Assembly (NCBI GenBank): GCA_049589355.1 | Contig: JBAWAP010000396.1 | Span: 1-23,335, forward strand | Source: JBAWAP01 sp049589355 | Lineage (GTDB): Bacteria; Chloroflexota; Anaerolineae; VGOG01 | Length of the DNA stretch: 23,335 nucleotides | Direction of reading: 5' to 3' | Part shown: positions 7,818 to 15,699 of the stretch, one piece after another | How the letters are laid out: every line of letters begins with the position of its first letter | Numbering within the stretch: the stretch's first letter is position 1 | Translations under genes and position numbers: made by a program | The notes under the pieces: model-generated | Database searches by the model: none | What the model was told of the DNA's origin: nothing | What the model saw: the letters and a program-made list of their open reading frames with translations, nothing else

Positions 7818-8318
7818 ATGCACCTATCCAAGTTGCCGGCGGGAAGCCGGGTGTTTGTAGACGCCAACGTCATGGTGTATTTCTTCCTACGGGTCGAGCC
7901 TTTCGTCGAGACCTGCAAAGACTTCTTTCAACGGGTCGCCAACCTGGAGATTGACGCCTTCAGCGGGGCGGACGTAGCGGGCACAGTCATTCACCGGGTC
8001 ATGGTTGCTGAAGCCATCACGAAACTTGGACTCCAACCGAGAGATGCCGTCAGCTATCTCAAGTCGCACCCTGATGCCGTCAGGCAGTTGCAATGGTACA
8101 GGACGATCCCCAGTGATATTGCTCAGGCCCGCGTCCACATCCTGGACGTAACCTACCGTGAGCTCCATGCCAGCAAGAAATATCGCGCCGATAATGGCTT
8201 GTTGACGGGCGATTCCATTATCCTGGCCCTCATGGAAAAGCACAAGTTGATCCACCTGGTCACCAACGATCCCGATTTCGAGCGGGTGCCAGGCATCCGG
8301 GTCTGGATGCCCCGTTGA
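7818..8318 (+). CDS. PIN-domain ribonuclease toxin (VapC-like)
   Basis: A 166-residue PIN protein. The acidic residues of the metal site are visible: Asp15 in VFVDANV, Glu65 in MVAEAITKL, Asp132 in LTGDSIILA and Asp151/Asp153 in LVTNDPDFERV. The family cleaves RNA, often initiator tRNA or rRNA; the target here is unknown. The gene begins four bases after the stop of the small acidic protein, typical of an antitoxin-toxin operon. It is somewhat longer than typical VapC proteins (about 130-140 aa), with extra sequence between Asp15 and Glu65. All active-site residues are intact, so this may be a working toxin. Confidence 0.88.
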   Translation: MHLSKLPAGSRVFVDANVMVYFFLRVEPFVETCKDFFQRVANLEIDAFSGADVAGTVIHRVMVAEAITKLGLQPRDAVSYLKSHPDAVRQLQWYRTIPSDIAQARVHILDVTYRELHASKKYRADNGLLTGDSIILALMEKHKLIHLVTNDPDFERVPGIRVWMPR

Positions 8319-8360
8319 GCCCATCCCTGTTCTAGCACTACAGGCCGGAGAAAGCGAATG

Positions 8361-8443
8361 AGGTGATCATTGATCCCCGTATTCGTCCTATCAGCGCCGT
8401 GGAGATGTCGGTGGCGCAGCGGAGAAGGTATTTGAGAAAGTGA
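8361..8443 (+). other. Short frame sharing the VIIDPR repeat
   Basis: A GTG at 8363 opens a 26-codon frame starting VIIDPRIRPIS and ending at 8443. The first 19 bases (8361-8379) are identical to 7413-7431, where a similar short frame also lies just before a TA gene with a GAGGTGAG site. It may be a leader peptide or the remnant of a lost gene. I do not recognise the product. Confidence 0.35.
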
Positions 8444-8456
8444 GGTGAGCATCGTT

Positions 8457-8675
8457 ATGGATGAAAGAAAAATGCCGGAACGCGAAATCGTTTACTCTTT
8501 AGAAGACATCCCTGAATTCGCCTCTGAGGAGGAGGAACGGGCGTGGTGGGCCACGCATGATCTGGCTGAGGAGTTGGGTACAGACGTGACGGAGGAGCAT
8601 CATGCCTTGATTCGGCGGCTGAAAGCGAAATACCGCTACGTGCCGAGCTATGTGTTGGAGCCAGAAGTTGCTTAA
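8457..8675 (+). CDS. CopG-type antitoxin, orphan
   Basis: A 72-residue acidic protein with IPEFASEEEERAWWATHD, the typical core of the CopG-family antitoxins of Pfam PF12441 type, followed by a basic helix and the tail YRYVPSYVLEP. The ATG at 8457 follows GAGGTGA at about eight bases and is preferred over the GTG at 8445, which sits inside that site. No toxin gene lies on either side: the PIN gene upstream already has a partner, and the next 300 bases downstream hold no gene. It may be a leftover antitoxin that guards against a related toxin encoded elsewhere. Confidence 0.75.
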   Translation: MDERKMPEREIVYSLEDIPEFASEEEERAWWATHDLAEELGTDVTEEHHALIRRLKAKYRYVPSYVLEPEVA

Positions 8676-8748
8676 CCCGCAGCCTCCTGAGTTCTGGGCT
8701 GGCAACGCTCTTGCTCAACTGCAACGGATGGGCTGCGGATTTCGTCGC

Positions 8749-8800
8749 GAGCCTGTCCTGAGCCGAGCCGAAGGGTCTGTTCTGATGGTTCGACAGGCTC
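8749..8800. repeat. Short inverted repeat (GAGCCTGTC/GACAGGCTC)
   Basis: GAGCCTGTC at 8749-8757 and its complement GACAGGCTC at 8792-8800 enclose a segment with CTGAGCCGAGCCGAAGGGTC. Sequences of this form are widely dispersed intergenic repeats in many bacterial genomes (recalled, not searched). Confidence 0.6.
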
Positions 8801-8990
8801 ACCACTCACACATCGGATTCACGAGGCTGACGAAGACTGAGATGACCTAGCATGGGAGGGCATGGTGATGCAGCCTGGCATTGACCTCTCGACGAATCTT
8901 CAAATTAAAGTGCAAGTGACAATTGGTGGCCCGTAAGAAGCGCCAACGCAGGGATGACTCTGCGCCTGCCGTTGGTGCTTTAGTTTTTGA

Positions 8991-8998
8991 AAAGGAGG
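8991..8998 (+). promoter_or_regulatory. Ribosome binding site that decides the start of the giant gene
   Basis: AAAGGAGG lies eight bases before the in-frame GTG at 9007. This start gives a clean signal peptide, while the longer frame from TTG 8923 would add a charged 28-residue leader. Confidence 0.75.
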
Positions 8999-9006
8999 AT
9001 GATAAA

Positions 9007-12000
9007 GTGTTTTTCCTAAACAGCATCATTAAGTTAAAAACCCTGAAATTGTTCGGCTCAATCTGGTTGCTATCCCTACTTCTGCTGGCGATCACTCCAG
9101 CTTCTTTTCCCAAAGCTATCCGGGCTCAGACGAGCTGGACAACGCTCTTCGCGGACGATTTCGAGGACGGCGACGCCAATGACTGGCAGTTGAACACAGG
9201 CTGGGAAGTCGAACTGGAAGGCAGCAACCACGTCCTCAGCGGCGCGGGCTATAATACCTCGGCTGTTCTCACCGCCGGACACGATTGGGCCGACTATAGC
9301 TTCAAGGTCAGGATCAAGCTGGTAGACAACGCGGCCCACTATGGCGAGACCCAGTTGAGCTACCGCCGCAGCGATAACGGCCGGTACGTCGTTTGCTTTT
9401 GGAGCGGCGGCCTGGTTTTGATCAAAGAACGCCTGGGGACTGGGTATGAGCTGGCCAGTGACGCCGTGCCGCACAGCTTTGACGCCTGGTACGATCTGGA
9501 GATTGTGGGGGTCCAAGGCCACATCCAGGTCTACGTCAACGACACGTTGCGGCTCGAGTATATCGATGGGGACCCTTTCCTTAACGGTCGCATCGCTCTA
9601 TCAGTGGTCGACGATTCTCACGTTCATTTCGATGACATCCTGATCGTTGGAGAACCCCCTCCCACCCCTACTCCTGTTCCTACCCCTCCCCCCTTACCCC
9701 CGGACTGGATAGCCCTTTTCGAAGATGATTTCGAGGATGGATTCGCAGACGGATGGAATCTGTGGCCGGGCTGGAATGTTGAGTTGGACGATGGGAACTA
9801 TGTTCTAAGCGGTGAAGGTCATCGTTGGGCTGAGCCATATGTTGACGGCTGGGTGGACTGCGTCATCGAAGCGAAGATCAAGCTCATCTCCGGAGGCTTG
9901 CATCTCAGTTTTAGGAATTCTCAAAGAAGGATATCCGAGACGGATTGGATACATACCAGATATTTTCTGTTCCTCAGTGAGAATGGGCTATCTCTAGAGA
10001 AGCAGATGGGCTCGGATTTCTTCACTTTATACCGAAGCGATGTCTATGCAGATCGGGGAAGTTGGCACGTGGTGAGGATTGTCTTGGAGGGAGCATCCAT
10101 CAGGGTTTACCTCGATAATGGGTTAACCATTGACGTGGTGGACAATGATGAACCGCTTCTATTCGGCACATTCGCCTTCGAAACTTTGGAAGATTCCCGC
10201 GCTCACTTTGACGATGTTGTGGTCTTCGGGGAGCCTCCCCCTGCACCTCCTCCCGGCTACACTTGGACCAAAACCGGTGGACCAAGTGGGGGGCTGGGCT
10301 ACGACGTCAGGATTCACTCCTTGGACAAAAACATTATGTTCGTCACCGATAACCCAAGCGGGGTGAACAAGAGCTACGATGCCGGGGCCACTTGGACTCA
10401 GAGGAACCAGGGGATAACAACCCGGACGGGATCTTCTGGGGACGGCATTCCCATCTTCTCCCTGACGATTGACCCCAGCAACCCGAATATCGTCTGGGCG
10501 GGAACCCAGGACGCGAAGGGGATTTACAAGTCAACCGATGGCGGCGAAAACTGGGTCAAAAAGGACAACGGCGTCACGGAGGGAAATGAAATATCCTTCC
10601 GAAACTTTGGTATTCATCCCCACAACTCCAACATCGTTTTTGCCGGTGCGGAGATCTCCACCGGCATTCTGGGCATCGGGTTCGGTAAAACCACAGGGAA
10701 GATCTACAAGAGTGAGGACGGCGGCGAAAACTGGCGTTGCGTCTGGGAGGGGGATAATCTCGTGAGGTTCGTCCTCTTTGATCCGACCAATCCAGATGTG
10801 ATGTACGCCTCCACAGGCATCTTTGACAGGGAAGCCTACAATGACGTAGGGGTTGGCATTTTGAAGTCAACCGATGGGGGAGAGACGTGGTTTCAGATCA
10901 ACAATGGGCTGAACAGCCTCTTCATCGGCTTTCTGGAGATGCACCCCACCAACCCGCAGATCCTCTTTGCCGCTGCGGGAAACCATTCGTATCGAGAGGG
11001 GAGTGGGGTCTATAGAACGACGGACGGTGGAGAGCACTGGAGTTGGGTACTGTCCGATGAGGATCTTGGTGCCTTCAGCGCCGTGACTGTCAGCCCTTCC
11101 AATCCAGATGTTGTATATGCCGGCAGTGACTTGGCCTTCTATAGAAGCGATGATGGTGGCGATACCTGGCAGAAGTTTTGCAAAGAGGAAGGGGGAAACT
11201 ACGGGCCTCCGGGAGTCAGGGCCGGAATCCCCATCAGTGCAGTGGTGGACCCCAGCGATCCCATGACCGTCTTCGTCAACAACTACAACGGAGGAAATTT
11301 CAAGTCCACCGATGGCGCCCAAACCTGGGTCAATTCGAGCAAGGGCTACACTGGCGCCCATCTCCACGACATCGCCATAGATGCCGATCATCCGGCCATC
11401 GTCTATACCATCGGCAGGAGCGGACCCTTCAGGAGTTTTGACGGGGGGCGGAACTGGGCTGGCATTGCCTTTCCCCCGGCCAATCAGCCGGAATGGAATG
11501 CAGTGGCCATAAATCCCACCAACCGCCAAGAAGTGCTCATCTCCGACGAGTTCGATGGGAGCATCCACAAAAGCACGGACGGCGGGAATAGTTGGCGAGT
11601 CGTTTTTGACCATCCAGACGCCTCACCAGGAACTTGCCCCGGTGTTGTCCGGGGATGCTGGCACGGGTTCAAAGACATCGTTTATGCCCCTTCTAATCCG
11701 AACATCGTCTATGCCGGAATGAGAAGGGATCGGGGCGCTGTTGATGGTCCCTACCCTCCCACGCCAAGCTATGGTATGTACAAATCGACCGACAGGGGCG
11801 AAACTTGGAGGGAGATAAACTCCGGCTTGGAAACCTCTCTCATCAATATTAACTGCATAGCCGTTCACCCTACCGATCCCAATATCGTCTACATCGGCAC
11901 CTGGAAAGACGGCATGTTCAAGACCACCAGTGGCGGTCAGATCTGGGTAGCGAAGAGCAACGGCCTTGCCGGCAGCGATGTCCGCTCCCTGGCCATTGAC

Positions 12001-14340
12001 CCGGCGAATCCGCAGGTGATTTACGCCGGGCTGGGAGGAGGAGCTGGCGTCTTCAAGAGCACCAACGGTGGGGAGCTTTGGGAGGCAATCAACGCCGGGA
12101 TTAGCATAGAATGCCCGTCTTATCTGCTGTCCATGGGGCAGGTGAAGCAAGGCATCTCGCTGGAGCAACCACCCAGGAGGTCCGTCGGGGCGGATTATTA
12201 CTCAGTCCCCTGGACATCGGTGTGGAGTATCGTCATTGACCCCACGAATCCTCAGATCATCTACGCTGCAGACCATCACAGTGGCGTTTACCTCTCCACC
12301 GACGGAGGGGCCAACTGGGTGCCCATCAACGAGGGGCTATCCATAAAGGCTGTCACCGCCATGGCCATCTCCTCCGACGGGAAAGTGCTCTACGCCGCAA
12401 CCGAGGGGGGAGGGGTCTTCCGTATGGGGGAGATGGAGTTTCACGCCATCTACCTCCCCCTCATCCTGAAGAACTACTCCTCAGGCCCTCAGCCAACACC
12501 TACTGCCACACGCACAGGCGTGCCAACGGCTACCAGAACCCCGACACGCACACTAACTCGCACCCCTATGCTCACCTCCACACCGACTCGCACCCCAACA
12601 GGAACGCGGACACCCACATCCACACCGACTCGCACTCCCACAGCGACCGCCACGAGCACGGCCAGCCCAACCCCCGAGGCGGTCAACGTCTGGACGCAAA
12701 GTTCTCAGGGGATATACGGGGGCATCATTGAGGCCTTGGCCGTTTCCCCCAGCTACACCAGCGACCACACCCTCTTCGCTGCCACCACGGTGGGGGTCTT
12801 CAGATCTACCGATGGAGGCAGCACGTGGGCGACGCCTACAGGCTGGCTCATCTACGGACAGATGAAGGCGTTGGCCATCTCCCCCGCCTATGCCACCGAC
12901 CGGACGGTTTACGCCGGGGCCGCAGGGGCCCTGTACGGCGGCGTCCGCAAATCCACCGATGGCGGCGATTCGTGGCAGTTGGTCAACACGGGCCTCACAG
13001 ACACCTACGTGTATGCCCTGGTCATCTCGCCCAACTACACCAGCGACCAGACCCTCTTTGCCGGGACCTGGAGCGGCATCTTCAAGACCACAAATGGTGG
13101 GAGTTCCTGGAGCGCTGTCAACACCGGCCTTACTAATCTGTATGTGAACGCCCTGGCTATCTCCCCCAATTACGCCAGTGATCAGACTCTCTTCGCTGCG
13201 ATGGGGAACGGAGTTTTCAAGTCCACCAACGGCGGGAGTTCTTGGAGCGCAGCCAACAGCGGGCTAACCACCACCCTGGTGCGCTCACTGGCTTTCTCGC
13301 CGGGTTATGCGAGTGACCAGACCCTTTTCGCGGGCACCGGTGGCGGTGGCGTGTTCAAGTCCACCAATGGCGGCGACTCCTGGGGCAGCAGTGGGCTCTC
13401 CAGTATGTACGTGAACGCCCTGGTCGTCTCACCAAGTTACGCCAGCGACCAGACCGTCTTCGCCGGAACCCAACTCCTGGGCGTGTTTCGCTCCACCGAC
13501 GGTGGCGCCTCGTGGACAGCGGCCAGCAGCGGACTGACCAACCTGCGGGTGGAGGCCCTGGTCCTCTCGCTGGGCTACGCCAGTGACCAGACTCTCTTCG
13601 CCGCAACCTACGGCGGCGGGGTCTTTAAGTCTACGGACGAAGGCAATTCCTGGGCGCCGTCTAACAATGGATTGACGGATTGGAGTGTAAAGTCCCTGGC
13701 CCTTTCGCCAAACTACGTCACCGACCTGACCCTCTTTGCCGGCGCCTACAATGGCAGCATCTTCAAGTCCACTGACGGAGGAAGCACCTGGCACGACGCC
13801 AGCACTGGGCTTCCTCAGAAGCGGGTGTTTGCCTTGTCCATTTCACCTGGCTATGCCAGCGACCAGACCCTCTTCGCCGGCACCTGGGATGGCGGGGTCT
13901 TTAAGTCTATGAATGGCGGGGGTTCATGGAGCGCGGCCAACAGCGGGCTCACCGACCTGAAGATGATCAGTCTGGCCATCTCGCCCGGCTATGCTACCGA
14001 TAGGACGATCTACGCTGGCACCCATGATGATGGGGTCTTCAAATCCACCAATGGCGGGGATTCCTGGACCGCGGCCAACAACGGATTCCCTTACTTGGGC
14101 ATCCACGAACTGGTTCTCTCGCCGGATTACGTCAGCGATGGGACCATCTATGCCGCCTTCACTCGGGTCTACGTGTCCACGGACCGGGGCGGCTCGTGGA
14201 CCCAACTGGGCACGTCCACGTGGAACCGCTACGTCGTGGCCCTGGAGGTTGCGCCAGGTAGTCCGCAGACAGTGTTCGCCGGTACGGATGGCCAGAGTCT
14301 CTGGCGATATGCGCGTATGGCCGGCCTTGTTCCACCTTAA
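9007..14340 (+). CDS. Giant secreted multi-propeller (BNR/Asp-box) surface protein
   Basis: From GTG 9007 the product is 1777 aa. A signal peptide (hydrophobic core WLLSLLLLAIT, possible cleavage after AIRA at residue 40) leads into two similar concanavalin/LamG-like domains (about 9133-9654 and 9706-10230), each opening with a DDFEDG motif and ending with a HFDD motif and a Pro-rich linker. Then comes a long block with 13 Asp-box motifs of the S-T-D-G-G-x-x-W type (to about 12435), the motif YLPLILKNY, a Thr/Pro linker (12484-12690), and a second block of 11 more regular repeats of about 46 residues to the end. Such repeats fold into beta-propellers, as in sialidases, sortilin and Ycf48-like proteins. 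No catalytic motif is recognisable. A role in adhesion or glycan binding is inferred. TA genes flank it on both sides. Confidence 0.9.
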   Translation: MFFLNSIIKLKTLKLFGSIWLLSLLLLAITPASFPKAIRAQTSWTTLFADDFEDGDANDWQLNTGWEVELEGSNHVLSGAGYNTSAVLTAGHDWADYSFKVRIKLVDNAAHYGETQLSYRRSDNGRYVVCFWSGGLVLIKERLGTGYELASDAVPHSFDAWYDLEIVGVQGHIQVYVNDTLRLEYIDGDPFLNGRIALSVVDDSHVHFDDILIVGEPPPTPTPVPTPPPLPPDWIALFEDDFEDGFADGWNLWPGWNVELDDGNYVLSGEGHRWAEPYVDGWVDCVIEAKIKLISGGLHLSFRNSQRRISETDWIHTRYFLFLSENGLSLEKQMGSDFFTLYRSDVYADRGSWHVVRIVLEGASIRVYLDNGLTIDVVDNDEPLLFGTFAFETLEDSRAHFDDVVVFGEPPPAPPPGYTWTKTGGPSGGLGYDVRIHSLDKNIMFVTDNPSGVNKSYDAGATWTQRNQGITTRTGSSGDGIPIFSLTIDPSNPNIVWAGTQDAKGIYKSTDGGENWVKKDNGVTEGNEISFRNFGIHPHNSNIVFAGAEISTGILGIGFGKTTGKIYKSEDGGENWRCVWEGDNLVRFVLFDPTNPDVMYASTGIFDREAYNDVGVGILKSTDGGETWFQINNGLNSLFIGFLEMHPTNPQILFAAAGNHSYREGSGVYRTTDGGEHWSWVLSDEDLGAFSAVTVSPSNPDVVYAGSDLAFYRSDDGGDTWQKFCKEEGGNYGPPGVRAGIPISAVVDPSDPMTVFVNNYNGGNFKSTDGAQTWVNSSKGYTGAHLHDIAIDADHPAIVYTIGRSGPFRSFDGGRNWAGIAFPPANQPEWNAVAINPTNRQEVLISDEFDGSIHKSTDGGNSWRVVFDHPDASPGTCPGVVRGCWHGFKDIVYAPSNPNIVYAGMRRDRGAVDGPYPPTPSYGMYKSTDRGETWREINSGLETSLININCIAVHPTDPNIVYIGTWKDGMFKTTSGGQIWVAKSNGLAGSDVRSLAIDPANPQVIYAGLGGGAGVFKSTNGGELWEAINAGISIECPSYLLSMGQVKQGISLEQPPRRSVGADYYSVPWTSVWSIVIDPTNPQIIYAADHHSGVYLSTDGGANWVPINEGLSIKAVTAMAISSDGKVLYAATEGGGVFRMGEMEFHAIYLPLILKNYSSGPQPTPTATRTGVPTATRTPTRTLTRTPMLTSTPTRTPTGTRTPTSTPTRTPTATATSTASPTPEAVNVWTQSSQGIYGGIIEALAVSPSYTSDHTLFAATTVGVFRSTDGGSTWATPTGWLIYGQMKALAISPAYATDRTVYAGAAGALYGGVRKSTDGGDSWQLVNTGLTDTYVYALVISPNYTSDQTLFAGTWSGIFKTTNGGSSWSAVNTGLTNLYVNALAISPNYASDQTLFAAMGNGVFKSTNGGSSWSAANSGLTTTLVRSLAFSPGYASDQTLFAGTGGGGVFKSTNGGDSWGSSGLSSMYVNALVVSPSYASDQTVFAGTQLLGVFRSTDGGASWTAASSGLTNLRVEALVLSLGYASDQTLFAATYGGGVFKSTDEGNSWAPSNNGLTDWSVKSLALSPNYVTDLTLFAGAYNGSIFKSTDGGSTWHDASTGLPQKRVFALSISPGYASDQTLFAGTWDGGVFKSMNGGGSWSAANSGLTDLKMISLAISPGYATDRTIYAGTHDDGVFKSTNGGDSWTAANNGFPYLGIHELVLSPDYVSDGTIYAAFTRVYVSTDRGGSWTQLGTSTWNRYVVALEVAPGSPQTVFAGTDGQSLWRYARMAGLVPP
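12739..14330 (+). repeat. Eleven tandem propeller repeats of about 140 bases
   Basis: Eleven in-frame units, each containing SPxYxSDxTLFAG then GVFKSTDGGxSW then a GLT segment. At DNA level several stretches are nearly the same, for example variants of GCCAGTGACCAGACTCTCTT near 13163, 13305, 13440, 13575 and 13855. A partial twelfth unit closes the protein. Confidence 0.85.
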
Positions 14341-14530
14341 TGACCACAGTCACGCCCGCCAACCCCTGCGACTTGTGCATGAACAGTACTCCTTGGAGGA
14401 GCCTGAGACCGGGTGCCCGGCTGGTATCATCTAGGTCTACGTCACACTTCTTCATCTCTGATCGCACAGTGCAAGTGAGAGTTATCATCAAGAACCATTC
14501 TGGTTCAGCTCAACTTGCTGATGAACAAAA

Positions 14531-14575
14531 AGAGGGGGAGGTCAACGTATGACCAGCCCCTCTTTTGGCTTTTTT
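14531..14575 (+). terminator. Terminator, copy 1 of a repeated hairpin
   Basis: AGAGGGGGAGGTCA, a five-base loop and TGACCAGCCCCTCT form a 14-base stem with two mismatches, followed by TTTT and TTTTTT. It closes the giant gene's transcript. A near copy lies at 16381-16416. Confidence 0.8.
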
Positions 14576-14610
14576 GTAATTGCCTACAACTTTAAAGAGC
14601 AATGAGAACT

Positions 14611-14949
14611 TCAATACTCGGTGAACTCCCGCTTCCTGAGCCCTGAGAGGTCCAGTTCACCTCTTCGGGGGTCTAACTTGATATACCACTCCTCCATGGT
14701 CAGCGCTCCCACAATGGCATCTAAGCGTCCGTATTCGGTCTCGCCCAGGTCCTTAACGACGTAGGCCATCATATCGAATTCTAGCCCATCTATCGTGGCG
14801 GTGAGGTCGCAACGCTCATCCAGATGCCGAACGACTCCTCCCAGACCTATGGTGATAGGGCTGACTTTCCGAGAGAAAGGCGGGCGAAACTCGGCTCTGA
14901 TATAGGAGCGAAGGGAATTGAGTTCACGAGTGTGAACACCAAAAGCCAC
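14611..14949 (-). pseudogene. Retropepsin-like (aspartyl protease family) protein, N-terminally truncated
   Basis: A 112-residue frame on the minus strand. The second half, with FDMMAYVVKDLGE and then LDAIVGALTMEEWYIKLDP, resembles the C-terminal half of small retropepsin-like proteins common near TA genes in Chloroflexota. The N-terminal strand with the catalytic DTGA/DSGA motif is missing; the corresponding place reads ELNSLRSYI. The only start is GTG 14949, which lies in a terminator-like hairpin, with an in-frame stop shortly upstream and no Shine-Dalgarno. It is probably a truncated gene, although the open frame suggests recent truncation or a retained function. The family call rests on pattern memory and is tentative. 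Confidence 0.5.
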
Positions 14950-14961
14950 TCTTTGGCTTTT
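14941..14961. terminator. Short perfect hairpin with T-run
   Basis: AAAAGCCA, loop CTCTT, TGGCTTTT: an eight-base perfect stem in both orientations. It sits directly upstream of promoter A and could insulate it from upstream transcription. Confidence 0.5.
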
Positions 14962-14968
14962 CGCGAGC

Positions 14969-14997
14969 TTGCTAGAATAACTGTTGTGTGATAGAAT
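14969..14997 (+). promoter_or_regulatory. Repeated extended -10 promoter, copy A
   Basis: TTGCTA (14969-14974), a 17-base spacer ending TGTGTGA and TAGAAT (14992-14997). The surrounding bases, about 14949 to 15018, closely match 16411-16478. It drives the hypothetical/UPF0175 pair. Confidence 0.8.
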
Positions 14998-15032
14998 TTA
15001 GATGAGCCACGAGAAGGAAGGAGACAAGCGAA

Positions 15033-15359
15033 ATGAGCACGAAAACGCTTACACCCGTCAGCGATGTCTTTGCAACCTTGCCACAGGAAGATCAGGAGGA
15101 GATTTTCAACATCGGTACTGCCTTCAGGTTGTTAGACCTGCAAAAACGACTCGCACAGGCCCAGGAGAACGTGAGAAAGTTCGAAGCCAAATATGGCACA
15201 ACGCTCGACATGCTGGAGAGCAAGGGGTTGCCGGAGGATGCTGACTACGAAATGCACGAGGACTACATAGAATGGCATTACTGGGCAAGGGTGCGCGAGA
15301 AAACGCAAAACACACTTGATGTATTGATGAGCGTCTCAAAAGGGTATGATTATGGATGA
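15033..15359 (+). CDS. Small coiled-coil protein, probable TA component
   Basis: A 108-residue protein with a short N-terminal helix (VFATLPQEDQEEIF), a charged helix likely to form a coiled coil (LQKRLAQAQENVRKFEAKYG, about 36-55) and a conserved-looking tail HEDYIEWHYWARV. I recall similar small proteins beside toxin genes in Chloroflexota, archaea and cyanobacteria but cannot name the family. It has its own promoter (copy A) and a good AAGGAG ten bases before the ATG. It overlaps the following UPF0175 gene by eight bases, so the two are translated together. Confidence 0.75.
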   Translation: MSTKTLTPVSDVFATLPQEDQEEIFNIGTAFRLLDLQKRLAQAQENVRKFEAKYGTTLDMLESKGLPEDADYEMHEDYIEWHYWARVREKTQNTLDVLMSVSKGYDYG

Positions 15360-15627
15360 GATAGTGCTGGAGGTACCTCTACCTAAAGAGCTGGTTTCGA
15401 TCTTGGGGTTCGCCCAGGCTCAAACCGTGCAGACAATCCAGGAATTGCTGGTGATTGGCCTCTATCAGGAAGGGAGATTCTCGTCAGGCAAGGCCGCTGA
15501 GCTGCTGGGGATGACCAAGCGGGAGTTTATCCGTCTCCTGGCTCGCAAAGGCATCCCCTACCTCGGCTACTCCTTGGAGGAGTTGGCTGAGGAATTCAAG
15601 GTGGTCGAGGCCTGGGAAGCTGACTAG
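15352..15627 (+). CDS. UPF0175 family antitoxin
   Basis: A 91-residue protein with the full UPF0175 plan: an N-terminal strand (IVLEVPLPKEL), a helical middle (LLVIGLYQEGRFSSGKAAEL), a winged-helix-like motif LGMTKREFIRLLARKGIPY and an acidic tail. The family acts as DNA-binding antitoxin, normally with a DUF3368 PIN toxin downstream. Here no DUF3368 follows; two bases after the stop comes promoter B of another TA pair. The ATG at 15352 is preferred to that at 15346 because of AAAAGGG at a suitable distance. Its partner could be the overlapping upstream protein, or the toxin has been lost. Confidence 0.85.
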   Translation: MDEIVLEVPLPKELVSILGFAQAQTVQTIQELLVIGLYQEGRFSSGKAAELLGMTKREFIRLLARKGIPYLGYSLEELAEEFKVVEAWEAD

Positions 15628-15629
15628 CT

Positions 15630-15658
15630 TGCTAGAACAGGTATTGTGTGATAAACTC
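15630..15658 (+). promoter_or_regulatory. Repeated extended -10 promoter, copy B
   Basis: TTGCTA (15630-15635), a 17-base spacer ending GTGTGA and TAAACT (15653-15658). It starts two bases after the UPF0175 stop, and just there CTAGC-TT-GCTAG forms a small perfect palindrome. It drives the DUF433/DUF5615 pair. Confidence 0.75.
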
Positions 15659-15699
15659 AAGATAACCCTCACTGATTTTTAAGAAAAAGGGGGATAGGC

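Larger units (their letters stand above)
8676..9006. other. Gene-free spacer before the giant surface protein
   Basis: No supported gene. It holds a short inverted repeat (8749-8800) and a possible weak promoter: TTGACC at 8881-8886 and TAAAGT at 8906-8911, with a 19-base spacer, which is long. A frame open from TTG 8923 runs in phase into the giant gene, but a strong ribosome site at 8991 indicates that translation begins later. Confidence 0.4.

Noticed and set aside
8923..9006. Longer start (TTG 8923) for the giant gene
   Set aside because: It adds 28 charged residues before the signal peptide and lacks a suitable ribosome site; AAAGGAGG before GTG 9007 fits better.
12489..12686. Val/Gly-rich minus-strand frame
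   Set aside because: Shadow of the Thr/Pro linker in the giant protein.
12739..14330. Repeat block as an assembly artefact
   Set aside because: Units differ from each other at many positions and the reading frame stays open throughout, as expected of a real repeat protein.
14401..14430. Possible promoter with TATCAT at 14425
   Set aside because: No acceptable -35 at 16-18 bases, and no gene follows before the terminator.
14340..14552. 70-codon frame after the giant gene
   Set aside because: The ATG overlaps the giant gene's stop, but the frame runs into the terminator stem and the product has no recognisable features.
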